Assembly: GCF_000526415.1 (NCBI RefSeq)
Contig: NZ_JAGA01000002.1
Coordinates: forward strand, 984,001-1,048,000
DNA length: 64,000 nucleotides
Reading direction: 5' to 3'
From: Kallotenue papyrolyticum
GTDB lineage: Bacteria > Chloroflexota > Chloroflexia > Chloroflexales > Kallotenuaceae
The translations under genes were made by a program, and so were the position numbers. The first letter of the stretch is position 1, and each line of letters starts with the position of its first letter. Under the pieces are notes generated by a model. That model worked only from the letters and a program-made list of their open reading frames with translations. It had not been told where the DNA came from and did no database searches. Of the stretch, positions 1 to 9,435 are shown piece after piece.

Positions 1-2956
1 CTGGCCCGCGCACCAGCGCCAGCGCCACCACGCTCCACGCGCCCAGCAGCGCCGGTAGGCCATAGCCGGCGATCGCCGCCAACGTCAGCGTCAGCGGCAG
101 CAGCCAGCGCCACCACCCCCGTGCGTCCGACGGCCGGGGCCGCAGCAGCGGCGCAGCCAGCGCCAATATCAGCCCGGTCAGCCAGCCCAGGCTCAGTGCA
201 TCCAGGTCGGCATGTGCCAGCGCACTCCACAGGCCCAGCTCGCGCAGCGCGCCCAGGGGCAGGCCCGCGCCAAAGACCAGCAGCAGCCCGAGCGTCAGGG
301 TGCCTGCTGTGGTGCGTCGCGGCAGGCCAGTGCGCAGCGCGGTGGCCAGCGTCAGGCCCAGCAACGCCAGTGCGGTGGCCAGCGCCAGGTTCAGGCTGAA
401 CGTTGCAGGCAGCCCCAGCCAGCGACTGAGCCAGGCCAGTGACAGCCGTCCGGCGTAGGGCGTGGGGTCGAGCCCGCCCGCAAAGCCGGGATCGTAGGGC
501 GGTAGCAGCGGCGTGCGCGTCAGGGCGGCCCAGCGCGCCAGGTGACGCTCGGCCTCCGGCGCGTTGGCCATCGGCAGCAGCAGCCCCAGCACCAACAGCA
601 GCAGATAGATCGCCTGCGGCCAGGCCAGCAGTAGCAGCCGCTCGCGCACAAAGCCGCGCAGCGCCGCGCGTTCGCGCCACAGGATCGCGCCGCCTAGGCC
701 CAGCAACAGGCCGTACCACAGCGCCAGCAGCGGACGACCGGTCGCGATCCCCAACGCGGCGAGCAGCCCCGGCAGGCTGCCGAACAGCAGCAGGCCGAGC
801 GGTCGAGCCAGACTCAGGCCGCGATCGGCGAGCGGCAGCCGCAGCCGCCACAGCAGGCCTGCCGTCGCCAGGCCCAGCGCTTCCAGCGCCACCAACCACA
901 GCAGCCCACCCAGCAGCGGTGGCGCGACGCTGAGCAACGCGCCGCCATGCTCGGCCTGGAGCCGCTCCCACACCCTCGCCGGCAGTTGCAGCGCGGTCGG
1001 CGCGGCGCTGACCTGCGCCGGTCGCAGGCCGCGGTAGATCTCGCTCCAGGCCACATCCCCGGTGAGCAACGCCCGCGCGCGTTCGGCGGAAAAGTCGGCG
1101 GTGCGGCGAAAGATCAGCACGCGGGGATGGTCATAGACCCAGAAGGCTTCGTCGGCGCCGAGATCGTTGATCGGCAGGCCGAACAGCGAGGGAAAGGAGT
1201 GAATATCGGCCACCAACTGGTAGCCGAGCGTGCCGTCAAACAGGGCGCGATAGTAGCGCAGCGTGATGGGGTAGCGCTGCGGAACGCGATCCACCGAGCC
1301 ATACACGCGCGGCGAGGTCAGGACGACGTATTCGGCGCGTGCCAGCGCGGCGATCAACCCCGGCTCGTCGCTGCCGGGCCGTCCCAGATATTTGCCTGGT
1401 TCTTCCTCGGCATAGGGATGGGTGGTCATCTGCTCGTAGGCCGGCGGCAGCGGCAGGGGATCGTCCCACAGCTCCCAGGTGGTGACGGCACCGTTGGGCG
1501 CGGCGCGTTCGATCCACTGTGCGGCAGCGACCCGCGTGTACGGTCGCGTATAGATGCGCGTATAGGCCCAGGCCCAGCTCCAGGTGCTCAGCGCCACGCC
1601 TGCCAGCAGCGTTGCAGCCAGGGCGGGCCGTTGCCAGCGTCGCAGCCGCCACAGGCGATCCGGATAGATGCGCGCGCGCCGATGGCGCAGGCTCCAGCCC
1701 AGCAGCGCCAGCAGAGCCCAGGCCGCGAACATGATCAGCGGCCCGTAGATCGGCAGAAAGTAGCGCATGGTCATGGTGAACTGCTGACCCTGCCAGGCGA
1801 AGTACGCGCCGCTCCACAGCCAGGGGATCAGGTGGCGGCGCGTATGGCGCAGGTGCCAGCCGGCGGCGAGCCAGCCCAGCGTGGCGGCCAGGCCCAGCGG
1901 CAGGCCCATGCCCCACAGCACCATGTTGCGCCAGGGATACAGCCAGGGCGTGCGCGCCGCCCACTGATGGCTGGAGGGTAGATCGATCGTGCCGTTCGCG
2001 GTCAGACGCGCCTGCGCCAGCATCTCCAAAAAGCGCGCTTCGGGCGCGATATTCCAGAACCGCGGCCCCTGGAAGGCATCCGGCTGGAAGATGCGAAAGG
2101 CCAGCGCGCTGGCGCTGCCGGCGATGATCAGCAGCAGAGCGGCCCGCGCCAGCGCACGCGGCCACGATGCCTCCCCGCTCCGAACACTGCGCCAGGCCTG
2201 CTGTGCCGCCGCGACAAAGATCATGCCGGCCAGCGCAGCCATGTTGATCTTGCTGGCGGTGGCCGCCGCGGTGAAGATGCCGCTCAGCAGCGCGTTGAGC
2301 CAGCCTCCGCCCAGCGCCAAACGGGTGGTGAACAGCAACGCCAGCGCGCCAAAGCCCACTGCGAAGTTATCGACGGTGAAGAAGTGCGACTGCTGAATCG
2401 GCATCACCGCGCCGGCATACAGCGCGGCGGCCAGCAGGCCCACCCGTCGATCATATACCAGACAGCCCAGCCCGAAGGTCGCCAGCAGCGCCAGCAGGTC
2501 GCCGGCCAGACTCAGCGCGCGACCCGTCACCACGATCTGATGAATCTCGGTGCGACCCAGCAGATCGACCGTCAGCCGCGTCAGCGTGGTGGGCAGGGTG
2601 CCATAGACGAAGTTGCGCGACCAGTTGAAGTTGCGCGGGTTAAGCGTCGAACAGCCGCTCAGCGCACTCGGCTCCCACCGTTCGGGCGCGTCGTTGGGAT
2701 TGCGTGGAAAGGGCAGCGGGTCGGGGCAGACCGAGACGAAATAGTCGCGCCAGTGCGCTGGCAGACTCAGAGTGACGACGGTGTAGTGCAGGAAGCGTTC
2801 ATCCGGATGGTGGCCGGTACTGCCATCCCAGGCGCTCAGATTGATGGCCCGCAGCGCGCCGCCCCACACCAGGATCAGCGCCAGCAGGAGGGCGCTGACC
2901 AGGCCGTTGGGCGGTTGGCGCAGGCGCGCCAGGGCTGAGGACCAGATGCGCGTCAT
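1..2956 (-). CDS. Large multi-pass membrane glycosyltransferase-like protein, YYY/DUF2298 type (3' end cut by window)
   Basis: The minus-strand frame is open from an ATG at 2956 to the window edge, at least 985 codons, so the C-terminus is missing. It starts with a membrane segment (residues about 19-38), followed at residues 50-53 by HPDE, the acidic loop typical of GT39/ArnT-like lipid-linked sugar transferases, and then many Leu/Ala-rich membrane helices with two large extracytoplasmic loops. Near residue 825 the text YDPGFAGG..PYAG followed by a hydrophobic stretch resembles the DUF2298 (chlor_Arch_YYY) signature, but the YYY triplet itself is not intact. Such proteins are known mostly from Chloroflexota and archaea and have no proven reaction. 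It is the last gene of the envelope-glycan cluster, 72 bp after the GT39 gene. An in-frame GTG at 2989 lies 8 bp after a TATAAT box and is an alternative, leaderless start. Confidence 0.8.
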   Translation of the reverse strand, partial: MTRIWSSALARLRQPPNGLVSALLLALILVWGGALRAINLSAWDGSTGHHPDERFLHYTVVTLSLPAHWRDYFVSVCPDPLPFPRNPNDAPERWEPSALSGCSTLNPRNFNWSRNFVYGTLPTTLTRLTVDLLGRTEIHQIVVTGRALSLAGDLLALLATFGLGCLVYDRRVGLLAAALYAGAVMPIQQSHFFTVDNFAVGFGALALLFTTRLALGGGWLNALLSGIFTAAATASKINMAALAGMIFVAAAQQAWRSVRSGEASWPRALARAALLLIIAGSASALAFRIFQPDAFQGPRFWNIAPEARFLEMLAQARLTANGTIDLPSSHQWAARTPWLYPWRNMVLWGMGLPLGLAATLGWLAAGWHLRHTRRHLIPWLWSGAYFAWQGQQFTMTMRYFLPIYGPLIMFAAWALLALLGWSLRHRRARIYPDRLWRLRRWQRPALAATLLAGVALSTWSWAWAYTRIYTRPYTRVAAAQWIERAAPNGAVTTWELWDDPLPLPPAYEQMTTHPYAEEEPGKYLGRPGSDEPGLIAALARAEYVVLTSPRVYGSVDRVPQRYPITLRYYRALFDGTLGYQLVADIHSFPSLFGLPINDLGADEAFWVYDHPRVLIFRRTADFSAERARALLTGDVAWSEIYRGLRPAQVSAAPTALQLPARVWERLQAEHGGALLSVAPPLLGGLLWLVALEALGLATAGLLWRLRLPLADRGLSLARPLGLLLFGSLPGLLAALGIATGRPLLALWYGLLLGLGGAILWRERAALRGFVRERLLLLAWPQAIYLLLLVLGLLLPMANAPEAERHLARWAALTRTPLLPPYDPGFAGGLDPTPYAGRLSLAWLSRWLGLPATFSLNLALATALALLGLTLATALRTGLPRRTTAGTLTLGLLLVFGAGLPLGALRELGLWSALAHADLDALSLGWLTGLILALAAPLLRPRPSDARGWWRWLLPLTLTLAAIAGYGLPALLGAWSVVALALVRGP

Positions 2957-2997
2957 GCGTGTGGGCGCTTGCTTGTTGGTGGCATCCACGGTTGGGT

Positions 2998-3003
2998 ATT
3001 ATA
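2998..3003 (-). promoter_or_regulatory. -10 box, extended type, for the large membrane protein
   Basis: The minus strand reads TGCTATAAT, a perfect -10 with an extended TGn. No good -35 hexamer is visible. The predicted transcript start is at or next to the in-frame GTG at 2989, so the message may be leaderless. Confidence 0.5.
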
Positions 3004-3028
3004 GCAGCCGCGTGCCGCGTCCGGCTGC

Positions 3029-5056
3029 TCACGGACGCGCTGCCGGCACCTGGTAGAGCAGAAAGCGCTTCCCCGGCGTGCGGCTGGCGACCGGCCTGAA
3101 CGCGCCATCCGGAAAGGCAGCCAGCAGCTGCGCCTGACGTTCGTGATCGTCGGGATGGAGCACAAAGAGCATTGGCTGTCCGGCGCGCGGCGGCAGCGGA
3201 CGCTCGGCGGTCAGATCATGCTCGCGCTGCCAGGCGATGTCGCCCAGCGCCAAGGCCAGATTGCGTCCATCCAGCCAGTAGGGATAGGAGAGCAGATACA
3301 CGTTGTCGAGGGCGATGCCGCTGCGCGTCTGTTCGGCGCGCACCGCGGCGGCGATCTCGTTGGTGTTGGGCACGAACGAGCGATATTGACGATCGTAGGC
3401 TATGAAGTAGCGCTGGTAGTTGGCGCGCGCCGAGAGCGCGAGCGCCGCGCTCAGCAGAACGAGCGCCAGCGTGCGCCAGAGCGCGCGCGCTTGGGCCTGC
3501 CAGGCAAGCTGTACCAGGTAGGCCGGCGGTAGCGCGGCGATCGTGAAGATCACCGGCATGGCGGTGCCCAGCCGGTTGACGCTTGGATTTTCGATCGGAA
3601 AGGCCAGGCTGAGTGTCGAGGGCAGCAGCAGCACCGGCAGCACGGCGAGCAGCAGTCCGTAGCGCAGGGCATGCCAGCGCGCGATCTGAACGATCACGAT
3701 CAACGCGCCGGCCAGCAGGGCTGTGGCGGCGACCGTGTCCAGAAACGGCGCGAAGCGCACCGCGTTGACCATGGTCGAATCGCCGCGCCAGTTGAAGGCC
3801 AGCAGCGCGTTCCAGTTGTTGATCGCGAAGGTCTGCAGCGCTGTGGCGAGGTCGCCCACGCTGCGCTCGGTGCTGCCCGCGCGCGTGGCTACCCGGAACC
3901 AGACCTGCTCCGGATGCTGGAGCGTGTAATGCGCCAGCGGCAGGCAGGCCAGCAGCGCTGTGCCGAGCAGCAACGCGCCGTCGGCCAGCAGGTGCCGCTC
4001 CTGTCCGCGCCAGCGCCGGTCGAGCGGCGCGAGCAGCAGCGCCAGAACGATCGCCAGCGGTACGATGCGGAACGAGATGTAGCCGTGCAAGCCCAGGCCA
4101 AGCACCAGGCCGCACCACAGCGCATCGCGCCGATCACCGCGCCGCAGGTAGCGCCACACCAGCCAGAGCGCCAGCGCCGTCGGCAGGGGCGCGTACGGAA
4201 AGCGCAGGCCCATGCGCGCCGTACTGATCGCCCAGTCCGCCACGGCGAACCAGGCCGCCGCGCACAGGCCCGCGGTACGTCCGGCCAGCTCGCGGGCAAA
4301 CAGATAGATCGCCGGAATCGTCAGCGTGCCGATTAGCACCGTGCCCAGCTTGAGCGTCTCGAAGCGCAGCGGCAGATCAAACAGGCGCATCAGCGCGAAG
4401 GTGAAGTAGAACTGCGCCGGTTCGCGACCGGTGTTGCGTGGGAAAAAGATCGGTCGGCGGCCCTGCGTCAGATCGTAGATGTCCAGCAGCTTCTCGGCGT
4501 GATCGCTGGTTGGCTCGCCCGGCACCTCCGCCAGGCGATGGAAGCGCAGCCAGCCGCCGAGCAGCACCAGCGCCGCCAGCGTCAGCAGCGCGAGCCAGCG
4601 CGCGCGCGAGGGCTGTTGCCGGGCAGCAGCGTCTGCTGCCGCGTGTGCCGGCCACCAGGCCCATAGCCAGAGCATCAGCGTCGCCAGCCAGGCGCTCACG
4701 TTCAGCGCGGTGTACACCCCCGCCGCGCTGGTGATCCAGGTGAGCGCCGCGCTCAGCAGCGCGGCCAGCAGCGCGCCCCGCCGTGCGCCGTCCGCGGTGC
4801 GCGCCAGCGCGGGCAACACGTCAGGTCGTGGTGGCGCCATGACGAGGGCCGCGCCCCAGGCGAGGAGCCCGAGCGCCAGCGCGCTCACAACCAGCCCGCC
4901 GAGCTGCTGATGGGATAGGAAGCGTTGGGCCAGCAGGAGCAAGCCCAGGCCGATCAACGCCAACAGCACACCGGCTGTACCTGTGTCGATACGTATTGCT
5001 CTCCGTGTCCCGGTTGCCAGGGACTCAGGAGCGTTCGCGGAAGATGAGCGTGTCAT
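3029..5056 (-). CDS. GT39-family (PMT/ArnT-like) membrane glycosyltransferase
   Basis: This 675-residue protein has about a dozen predicted membrane helices. After the N-terminal helices comes a loop with PGEPTSDHAEKLLDIYD, matching the catalytic acidic loop of the dolichyl/undecaprenyl-phosphate sugar transferase fold, and RNTGREPAQFYF, a common early-loop signature in the family. The C-terminal third is a soluble extracytoplasmic domain. By family it should move a sugar from a polyprenyl-phosphate carrier to a protein or lipid on the outer face of the membrane; donor and acceptor cannot be read. It begins 5 bp after the methyltransferase stop and is part of the same minus-strand transcription unit. 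The ATG at 5056 is the first start after that stop. Confidence 0.85.
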   Translation of the reverse strand: MTRSSSANAPESLATGTRRAIRIDTGTAGVLLALIGLGLLLLAQRFLSHQQLGGLVVSALALGLLAWGAALVMAPPRPDVLPALARTADGARRGALLAALLSAALTWITSAAGVYTALNVSAWLATLMLWLWAWWPAHAAADAAARQQPSRARWLALLTLAALVLLGGWLRFHRLAEVPGEPTSDHAEKLLDIYDLTQGRRPIFFPRNTGREPAQFYFTFALMRLFDLPLRFETLKLGTVLIGTLTIPAIYLFARELAGRTAGLCAAAWFAVADWAISTARMGLRFPYAPLPTALALWLVWRYLRRGDRRDALWCGLVLGLGLHGYISFRIVPLAIVLALLLAPLDRRWRGQERHLLADGALLLGTALLACLPLAHYTLQHPEQVWFRVATRAGSTERSVGDLATALQTFAINNWNALLAFNWRGDSTMVNAVRFAPFLDTVAATALLAGALIVIVQIARWHALRYGLLLAVLPVLLLPSTLSLAFPIENPSVNRLGTAMPVIFTIAALPPAYLVQLAWQAQARALWRTLALVLLSAALALSARANYQRYFIAYDRQYRSFVPNTNEIAAAVRAEQTRSGIALDNVYLLSYPYWLDGRNLALALGDIAWQREHDLTAERPLPPRAGQPMLFVLHPDDHERQAQLLAAFPDGAFRPVASRTPGKRFLLYQVPAARP

Positions 5057-5061
5057 ACATA

Positions 5062-5907
5062 TCAGTGCGTGATCGCTATGAGTTCAGGTGTCGTGGTGCG
5101 TTTGACGCACCGCACGAACTGGTATGCGCCCTGCTCCGGCCAGGGTTCTTCGTAGTAGCGCCGCAGCCAGCGCGCGAAGGGCGCCATCTGTGCCGGATGG
5201 AGCACCCAGCGTCCCAGCAGCCGTTTGCTGATCAGATTGGGCACGCCCAGGTAGTGGCACACATCAAAGGCGCGATGCGCCGCCGGCGAGAAGTAGTAGC
5301 GGTGTTCGACGAGCTGGAGCCCCACGGCTGCCAGGCGCGCGCGCCAGACCGCGGGCGGATCGACGTGGTAGTGGTGTGAAATGCGGTTGAAGAACGCGCC
5401 ATACGCCCGGCTCAGCCGGCGCAGCCCCAGGCGGCGCAGCACGGTCGAGCCCAGCAAATACTCGGCGTAGTGCTCGCTCGGCAGCGTTGTGGCAAAGGTG
5501 CCGCCCGGCGCCAGCACGCGGCTGATCTCGCGCAACGCCGCATCAACGTCGGGAATGTGCTCGATCACGCAGTTGCTGACCACGGTGTTGAACGCGCCGT
5601 CGGCGAAGGGCAGGCGCGTCGCATCGGCGAAGAGCACCTGGCGATAGACCTGCGGACCGCGCGCCGCGGCTTCGGGCAGGTCGCGCGCCAGCACGTCGAT
5701 GCCCACGTCGATCGGCTGATCGTAGGCGATCGAGGCGAAATGTCCATCGCCGCAGCCGATGTCCAGGATCGGCGGACGCAGCGGGACGCGGCCCATCAGC
5801 CGGCACTCCACGGCGCGCAGGATCGCGCGGTGCGGGGCCATATCTTGCAGATGGCGGCTGAAGTAGTCGGTCGGCGGCGCGGCGCCGCCCGGCTGCTGAT
5901 CGGTCAT
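5062..5907 (-). CDS. Class I SAM-dependent methyltransferase
   Basis: A 281-residue Rossmann-fold methyltransferase. Motif I is ILDIGCGDGHFA (residues about 47-58), motif II acid DVGIDV follows, and NTVVSNCVIEHIPD is the post-motif IV typical of methyltransferase type 11 enzymes. No membrane segment is seen. Placed between a GT4 and a GT39 gene, it probably methylates a sugar or a polyprenyl-linked intermediate, but the acceptor is not deducible. Its start codon overlaps the stop of the GT4 gene as ATGA, so translation is probably coupled. Confidence 0.85.
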   Translation of the reverse strand: MTDQQPGGAAPPTDYFSRHLQDMAPHRAILRAVECRLMGRVPLRPPILDIGCGDGHFASIAYDQPIDVGIDVLARDLPEAAARGPQVYRQVLFADATRLPFADGAFNTVVSNCVIEHIPDVDAALREISRVLAPGGTFATTLPSEHYAEYLLGSTVLRRLGLRRLSRAYGAFFNRISHHYHVDPPAVWRARLAAVGLQLVEHRYYFSPAAHRAFDVCHYLGVPNLISKRLLGRWVLHPAQMAPFARWLRRYYEEPWPEQGAYQFVRCVKRTTTPELIAITH

Positions 5908-7067
5908 CGTCGCTGCTCCTTGGCGCGCATTTCGGCCTGGAAGAGCGCTTCATAGGCCGTGACGGTCGCTTCCAGATCGAAGCGCTGCTCGATCTCCGCG
6001 CGCGGACGGACGTAGCGCGCGCGCTCGCGCAGCACGCGCGCGACGGCCTCGGCCAGGGCGGCGCTATTCGCCGGCGGCACGATCTCGCCCATACCGGTCA
6101 TGCGCACCGGCTGGCGCACGCCCGGCAGATCGGTGGCTACCACCGGCGTGCCGCAGAGCATGGCCTCGACCTGCACCAACCCGAACGATTCGGTTGAATT
6201 CACGCTGGTGACCAGCAGGCAGTCCAGGTTGCCGAAAAAGGCTGGCAACTGCTCCGGTGCCAGCGTGCCGACGAAGCTCCAATGCTCACCCAGGCGCTCG
6301 ATCAAGGGCGCCAGGCGCTGCCAGTAGGCTTCCTCGCCCAGCACATCGCGGTAGGGCCCGGCAAACAGCACCTTCAGGTTGGGAAACTGCGCCAGCAGCG
6401 CGGGCAGCGCGTGGATCAGGTATTCGATGCCTTTTTCGGCAGCGAAGCGCGCGGCAAAGCCGATCACCGGTCGGCCGTCCAGCCCGTGCGCCTGACGGAA
6501 GGTGGCCAGCGCGGCAGGCTCTGGCGCGGGCATGACCACCGGCGGCGGGATCACGGCGATCTTATGCCGAAAGCGCGACAGCAGCCGCGAATGGTCGGCA
6601 TAGTCCTGGGTATAGGCCACGATGCGGTCGGCCAGCAGCGCCGCGGTATAGTTGGCGCCAAAGACGACCTGATCGACAACACGGTTGAACCAGCCCGGCG
6701 GCAACTGCAGATCGCAATGGTAGGTCAGGATCGCCGGTTTGCGCAGCAGGCGGCCCCGCAGAGCGATCCCCGAAGCGTCGAACTGCGGCAGGTGAATGCT
6801 CAGGACATCGTGGCTGCGCGCCAGGCGGGTCGCCCACAGCCCGATCGTCGGCATGATCACGCCCTTGCTAACGCGCATGACGACCGGCACACGAACGATA
6901 CGGACGCCCGCGACGCACTCCTGCCGCGGCAGGCGGCGATCGTACTGCGAAGTCAGGATCGTCACCTGGTGGCCACGCCGGGCCAGGGCTTGCGCCAGCC
7001 GTTCGACATAAATCGTCAGGCCGCTGACGTGGGGACGGTAGTAGGTCAGTGCCAGCAGGATCTTCAT
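5904..7067 (-). CDS. GT4-family glycosyltransferase
   Basis: This 387-residue GT-B enzyme begins MKILLALTYYRPHVSGLT, the usual N-terminal strand and glycine loop of GT4 proteins. The C-terminal Rossmann domain carries GFAARFAAEKG and the donor-binding E-x7-E region in SFGLVQVEAMLCGTPVVA. It should transfer a nucleotide-activated sugar, retaining the anomer, to a lipid or polysaccharide acceptor in the cytoplasm. The start at 7067 was chosen over an upstream in-frame start because it overlaps the epimerase stop by ATGA and fits the family length. It is the second gene of the envelope-glycan operon. Confidence 0.9.
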   Translation of the reverse strand: MKILLALTYYRPHVSGLTIYVERLAQALARRGHQVTILTSQYDRRLPRQECVAGVRIVRVPVVMRVSKGVIMPTIGLWATRLARSHDVLSIHLPQFDASGIALRGRLLRKPAILTYHCDLQLPPGWFNRVVDQVVFGANYTAALLADRIVAYTQDYADHSRLLSRFRHKIAVIPPPVVMPAPEPAALATFRQAHGLDGRPVIGFAARFAAEKGIEYLIHALPALLAQFPNLKVLFAGPYRDVLGEEAYWQRLAPLIERLGEHWSFVGTLAPEQLPAFFGNLDCLLVTSVNSTESFGLVQVEAMLCGTPVVATDLPGVRQPVRMTGMGEIVPPANSAALAEAVARVLRERARYVRPRAEIEQRFDLEATVTAYEALFQAEMRAKEQRR

Positions 7068-8116
7068 CGTGCCTCCAGGCGATCGAACAGCGTGCGGTGT
7101 GCGCGTGCCCAGGCGACCAGGCGCTGGAGCCCGTCTGCGATCGCGGTGCGCGGCTGCCAGCCGAAGTCGCGCAACGCCTTGCGCGTATCGGCCACGAAGA
7201 TCGGCTGATCGCCGGGGCGCCAGGGTTCGAAGCGCGGCGTCGGCAGGGGCTGCTGCAGCACGGCTTCCAGCAGCGGCTGTAGCTCCCACCAAACCGAAAT
7301 GGCGTTGGCCGCGCCGCCGCCGATGTTGTAGATCTGGCCGGCGGTCACCGCGCTGTGGCGGACGGCCAGCAGCAAGGCCTCCACCAGATCGTCGATGTAG
7401 AGCAGGTCGCGCACCTGCTTGCCGGTGCCGTAGATCGTGATCGGACGACCGGTCAGCGCGGCGATCACAAACCAGGCGACCCAGCCCTGGTCCTCGACGC
7501 CCATCTGGCGCGGCCCGTAGATGCAGGACTGGCGAAACACTACCGTCGGCAGGCCGTAGATGCGCTGGTAGTCGCGCACGTACTGGTCGGCGGCGCCTTT
7601 GGAGCAGCCATAGGGCGAGTGGAAATCGAGCGGCTGCGTTTCGTCGATGCCTGTCGGCAGATCGCGCAGGGCATAGCGCGTGGCCTGTTCTTCGATCGCC
7701 AGGTGTTCCAGCGCGCCATAGACCTTGTTGGTCGAGGCAAAGACCACGATCGGCGGGGGTGAGCAGCGGCGCGCGGCTTCCAGCACGTTGAGCGTACCCA
7801 GGGCGTTGATCTCGAAATCCTCGCGCGGCGCGCGCACCGAGGTGGTGACGGCGGTCTGCGAGGCCAGGTGGTAGATCACGGTATGGCCGGGTACGACCGC
7901 GTCGAGCAGCTCGGCGCTGCGGATATCGCCGTGGACGAAGCGCAGCCGCGTTCCGTGGCGCGCCCGGAGCCAGGCCAGGTTGTGCTCGCTGCCGCGCCGC
8001 GACAGGTTATCGATGATCGTCACAGCCTGCCCGTCGCCGAGCAGGCGTTCGGCTAGGTTGACGCCGATAAACCCGGCGCCGCCGGTGATCAGGATCGGCC
8101 CGTGCAGGGCTGGCAT
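7064..8116 (-). CDS. NAD-dependent epimerase/dehydratase (extended SDR), CDP-paratose 2-epimerase-like
   Basis: A 350-residue extended SDR enzyme. The NAD-binding motif ITGGAGFIGVNLAE is at residues 9-22, the HLASQTAV segment and FASTNKVYG follow, and the catalytic tyrosine-lysine pair is in SPYGCSKGAAD. Among the family the STNKVYG and QSCIYGPRQMG segments look most like CDP-paratose 2-epimerase or dTDP-glucose dehydratase relatives. It probably makes an activated sugar for the downstream glycosyltransferases. The start ATG at 8116 has a good ribosome site (AAGGAG) 8 bp upstream. It is first in the minus-strand operon and has a sigma-70 promoter about 150 bp upstream. Confidence 0.88.
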   Translation of the reverse strand: MPALHGPILITGGAGFIGVNLAERLLGDGQAVTIIDNLSRRGSEHNLAWLRARHGTRLRFVHGDIRSAELLDAVVPGHTVIYHLASQTAVTTSVRAPREDFEINALGTLNVLEAARRCSPPPIVVFASTNKVYGALEHLAIEEQATRYALRDLPTGIDETQPLDFHSPYGCSKGAADQYVRDYQRIYGLPTVVFRQSCIYGPRQMGVEDQGWVAWFVIAALTGRPITIYGTGKQVRDLLYIDDLVEALLLAVRHSAVTAGQIYNIGGGAANAISVWWELQPLLEAVLQQPLPTPRFEPWRPGDQPIFVADTRKALRDFGWQPRTAIADGLQRLVAWARAHRTLFDRLEAR

Positions 8117-8260
8117 GTGTTGCGCTCCTTCGATCGTCAGTCGCTGGTGATGCTCAGGCGGCTACTGCTGGGGCCTCAGCCCTGAACCGCATGGCACAGG
8201 AACAGCGGGGGGGACGGCGCCCAGCCAGGCAGTCCGCAGGCTAGCCGGCGAGTAGCCGGC

Positions 8261-8289
8261 ATTATAGCGAGTGACCTGTCCGCCGACAA
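8261..8289 (-). promoter_or_regulatory. Sigma-70 promoter of the envelope-glycan operon
   Basis: On the minus strand TTGTCG (8289-8284) is followed by a 17-bp spacer and a perfect TATAAT (8266-8261). Transcription would start near 8254 inside a GCCGGC repeat and leave a 5' leader of about 140 nt before the epimerase gene. Confidence 0.65.
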
Positions 8290-8411
8290 CCAGGGCGCGT
8301 CTGCCAGGGGTGGCCGCCCTGCGCCGGAGGGTGCCATCGCGTTGCTTGGTCTGTCGGTTGTCCGCCCTGGGCTATGGCGGATTGGCAGCGCGAGGTAGGA
8401 GCAACGTACTA

Positions 8412-8441
8412 TTGAGCCGCGCGCCGCTCGCTCTCTAGAAT
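8412..8441 (+). promoter_or_regulatory. Candidate promoter of the sortase gene
   Basis: TTGAGC and TAGAAT are separated by 18 bp, and the sortase ATG is 29 bp further on. There is no strong ribosome site (GGGAC) in front of the ATG. Confidence 0.45.
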
Positions 8442-8469
8442 ACCAGCATGCGTAGGACTGCGGGACGCT

Positions 8470-9387
8470 ATGCTCAGACGTCGTCGTCAGGCGCTCGATG
8501 ACGCCAGTTTGCAATTGCTGAGCGAGTTGATCCAGGCGCCGGTTACCGAGGCGCGGCTGCGTCCGGCGGCACTGCGCTCGCTGCCGGATCGGCGGCGCAT
8601 CGTGCTGGCGCCCTACCCGCTCAAAACCTGGGTTGATCGCGCTCTGACGCTAGGCGAGCGTGGCCTGCTGCTGATCGTGCTGGTGGTCTTTGGCGGCTGG
8701 CTGCTGGATGGCTACGTGCGTGATTGGTGGTATCTGCGCACCGCGCCGCAACCACCGCTGCCGGCCCAGGCGGGCACGTCCGCGCGCGCCATTCCGGTGC
8801 AGCCGGTGGCGGCCGCGCCGCGCGTCGAGCTGGGGCGCTCGCTGCCGGTGGTCGATGAGCGCTGGAGCCGGCCGCGGGTCGAGGTGGACTATCTGGTCCC
8901 GGCGCAAAGCTATGTGCCGCCCCTGCGGCCCACGCCGACGCCCGCGCCGATCCAGCCGGTCGATCTGCGTCCGACGCAGCTGACCATCCCGGCGCTGGGG
9001 CTAGACGCACCGGTGGTCGAGGTCTTTTTGCAGAACGGCGTCTGGCAGGTGGCCGACTATGCGGTGGGCTATCACCACGGCACCGGTGTCGCCGGGCATG
9101 GCAACATGGTGCTGGCCGGGCACGCCGGCATTCGCGGCGCGGTCTTTCGCAACCTGGAACAGCTCAAGCCGGGCGATGAGGTGATCGTCACGGCTGCGGG
9201 ACGGCAATTTCGCTACCGTGTGCGCACGGCCGGCAGTGTCTGGCCCAACCAGGTGGATGTGATGTATCCCACCGACCAGCCCCAACTGACGATGATGACC
9301 TGCACCAACTGGGATATGCAGCGCTGGGTGGTCGTTGCCGATTTCGAAGCGCTGCTGCCCGCAAGCGTAGCGACCGACGGGAGCTAG
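8470..9387 (+). CDS. Sortase-family transpeptidase
   Basis: A 305-residue protein with a cytoplasmic N-terminus of about 55 residues, one membrane helix (about 56-76) and an outside sortase domain. The catalytic His is H218 in GHAGIRGAVF, the Cys is C278 in MMTCTNWD, and the Arg is R285 in MQRWVV. Sortases cleave an LPxTG-like motif between Thr and the next residue and join the protein to a surface amine. The short spacing between Cys and Arg and the N-terminal anchor fit class D/E/F enzymes. The next gene, 48 bp downstream, encodes a protein ending in LPQTSG, a helix and a basic tail, so this looks like a dedicated sortase-substrate pair. Confidence 0.88.
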   Translation: MLRRRRQALDDASLQLLSELIQAPVTEARLRPAALRSLPDRRRIVLAPYPLKTWVDRALTLGERGLLLIVLVVFGGWLLDGYVRDWWYLRTAPQPPLPAQAGTSARAIPVQPVAAAPRVELGRSLPVVDERWSRPRVEVDYLVPAQSYVPPLRPTPTPAPIQPVDLRPTQLTIPALGLDAPVVEVFLQNGVWQVADYAVGYHHGTGVAGHGNMVLAGHAGIRGAVFRNLEQLKPGDEVIVTAAGRQFRYRVRTAGSVWPNQVDVMYPTDQPQLTMMTCTNWDMQRWVVVADFEALLPASVATDGS

Positions 9388-9435
9388 CCGGGGTCAGGCG
9401 CTCCGCCTGCTGATACGGACGGGAGGCAAACTGGT

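Larger units (their letters stand above)
8117..8469. other. Divergent intergenic region between glycan operon and sortase locus
   Basis: This 353-bp gap contains no convincing gene. It holds a minus-strand promoter (8261-8289) and a plus-strand promoter (8412-8441). Between the minus-strand -10 and the epimerase start lies a short inverted/direct repeat, GCCGGC-GAGTA-GCCGGC (8244-8260), directly at the predicted transcript start, which could be an operator or a 5' hairpin. Confidence 0.6.

Noticed and set aside
1236-2165. A 309-codon minus-strand frame overlapping the giant membrane protein
   Set aside because: It is in another frame of the same strand; the membrane-protein frame is continuous with coherent helices and motifs, while this one is Arg/Ala-rich noise.
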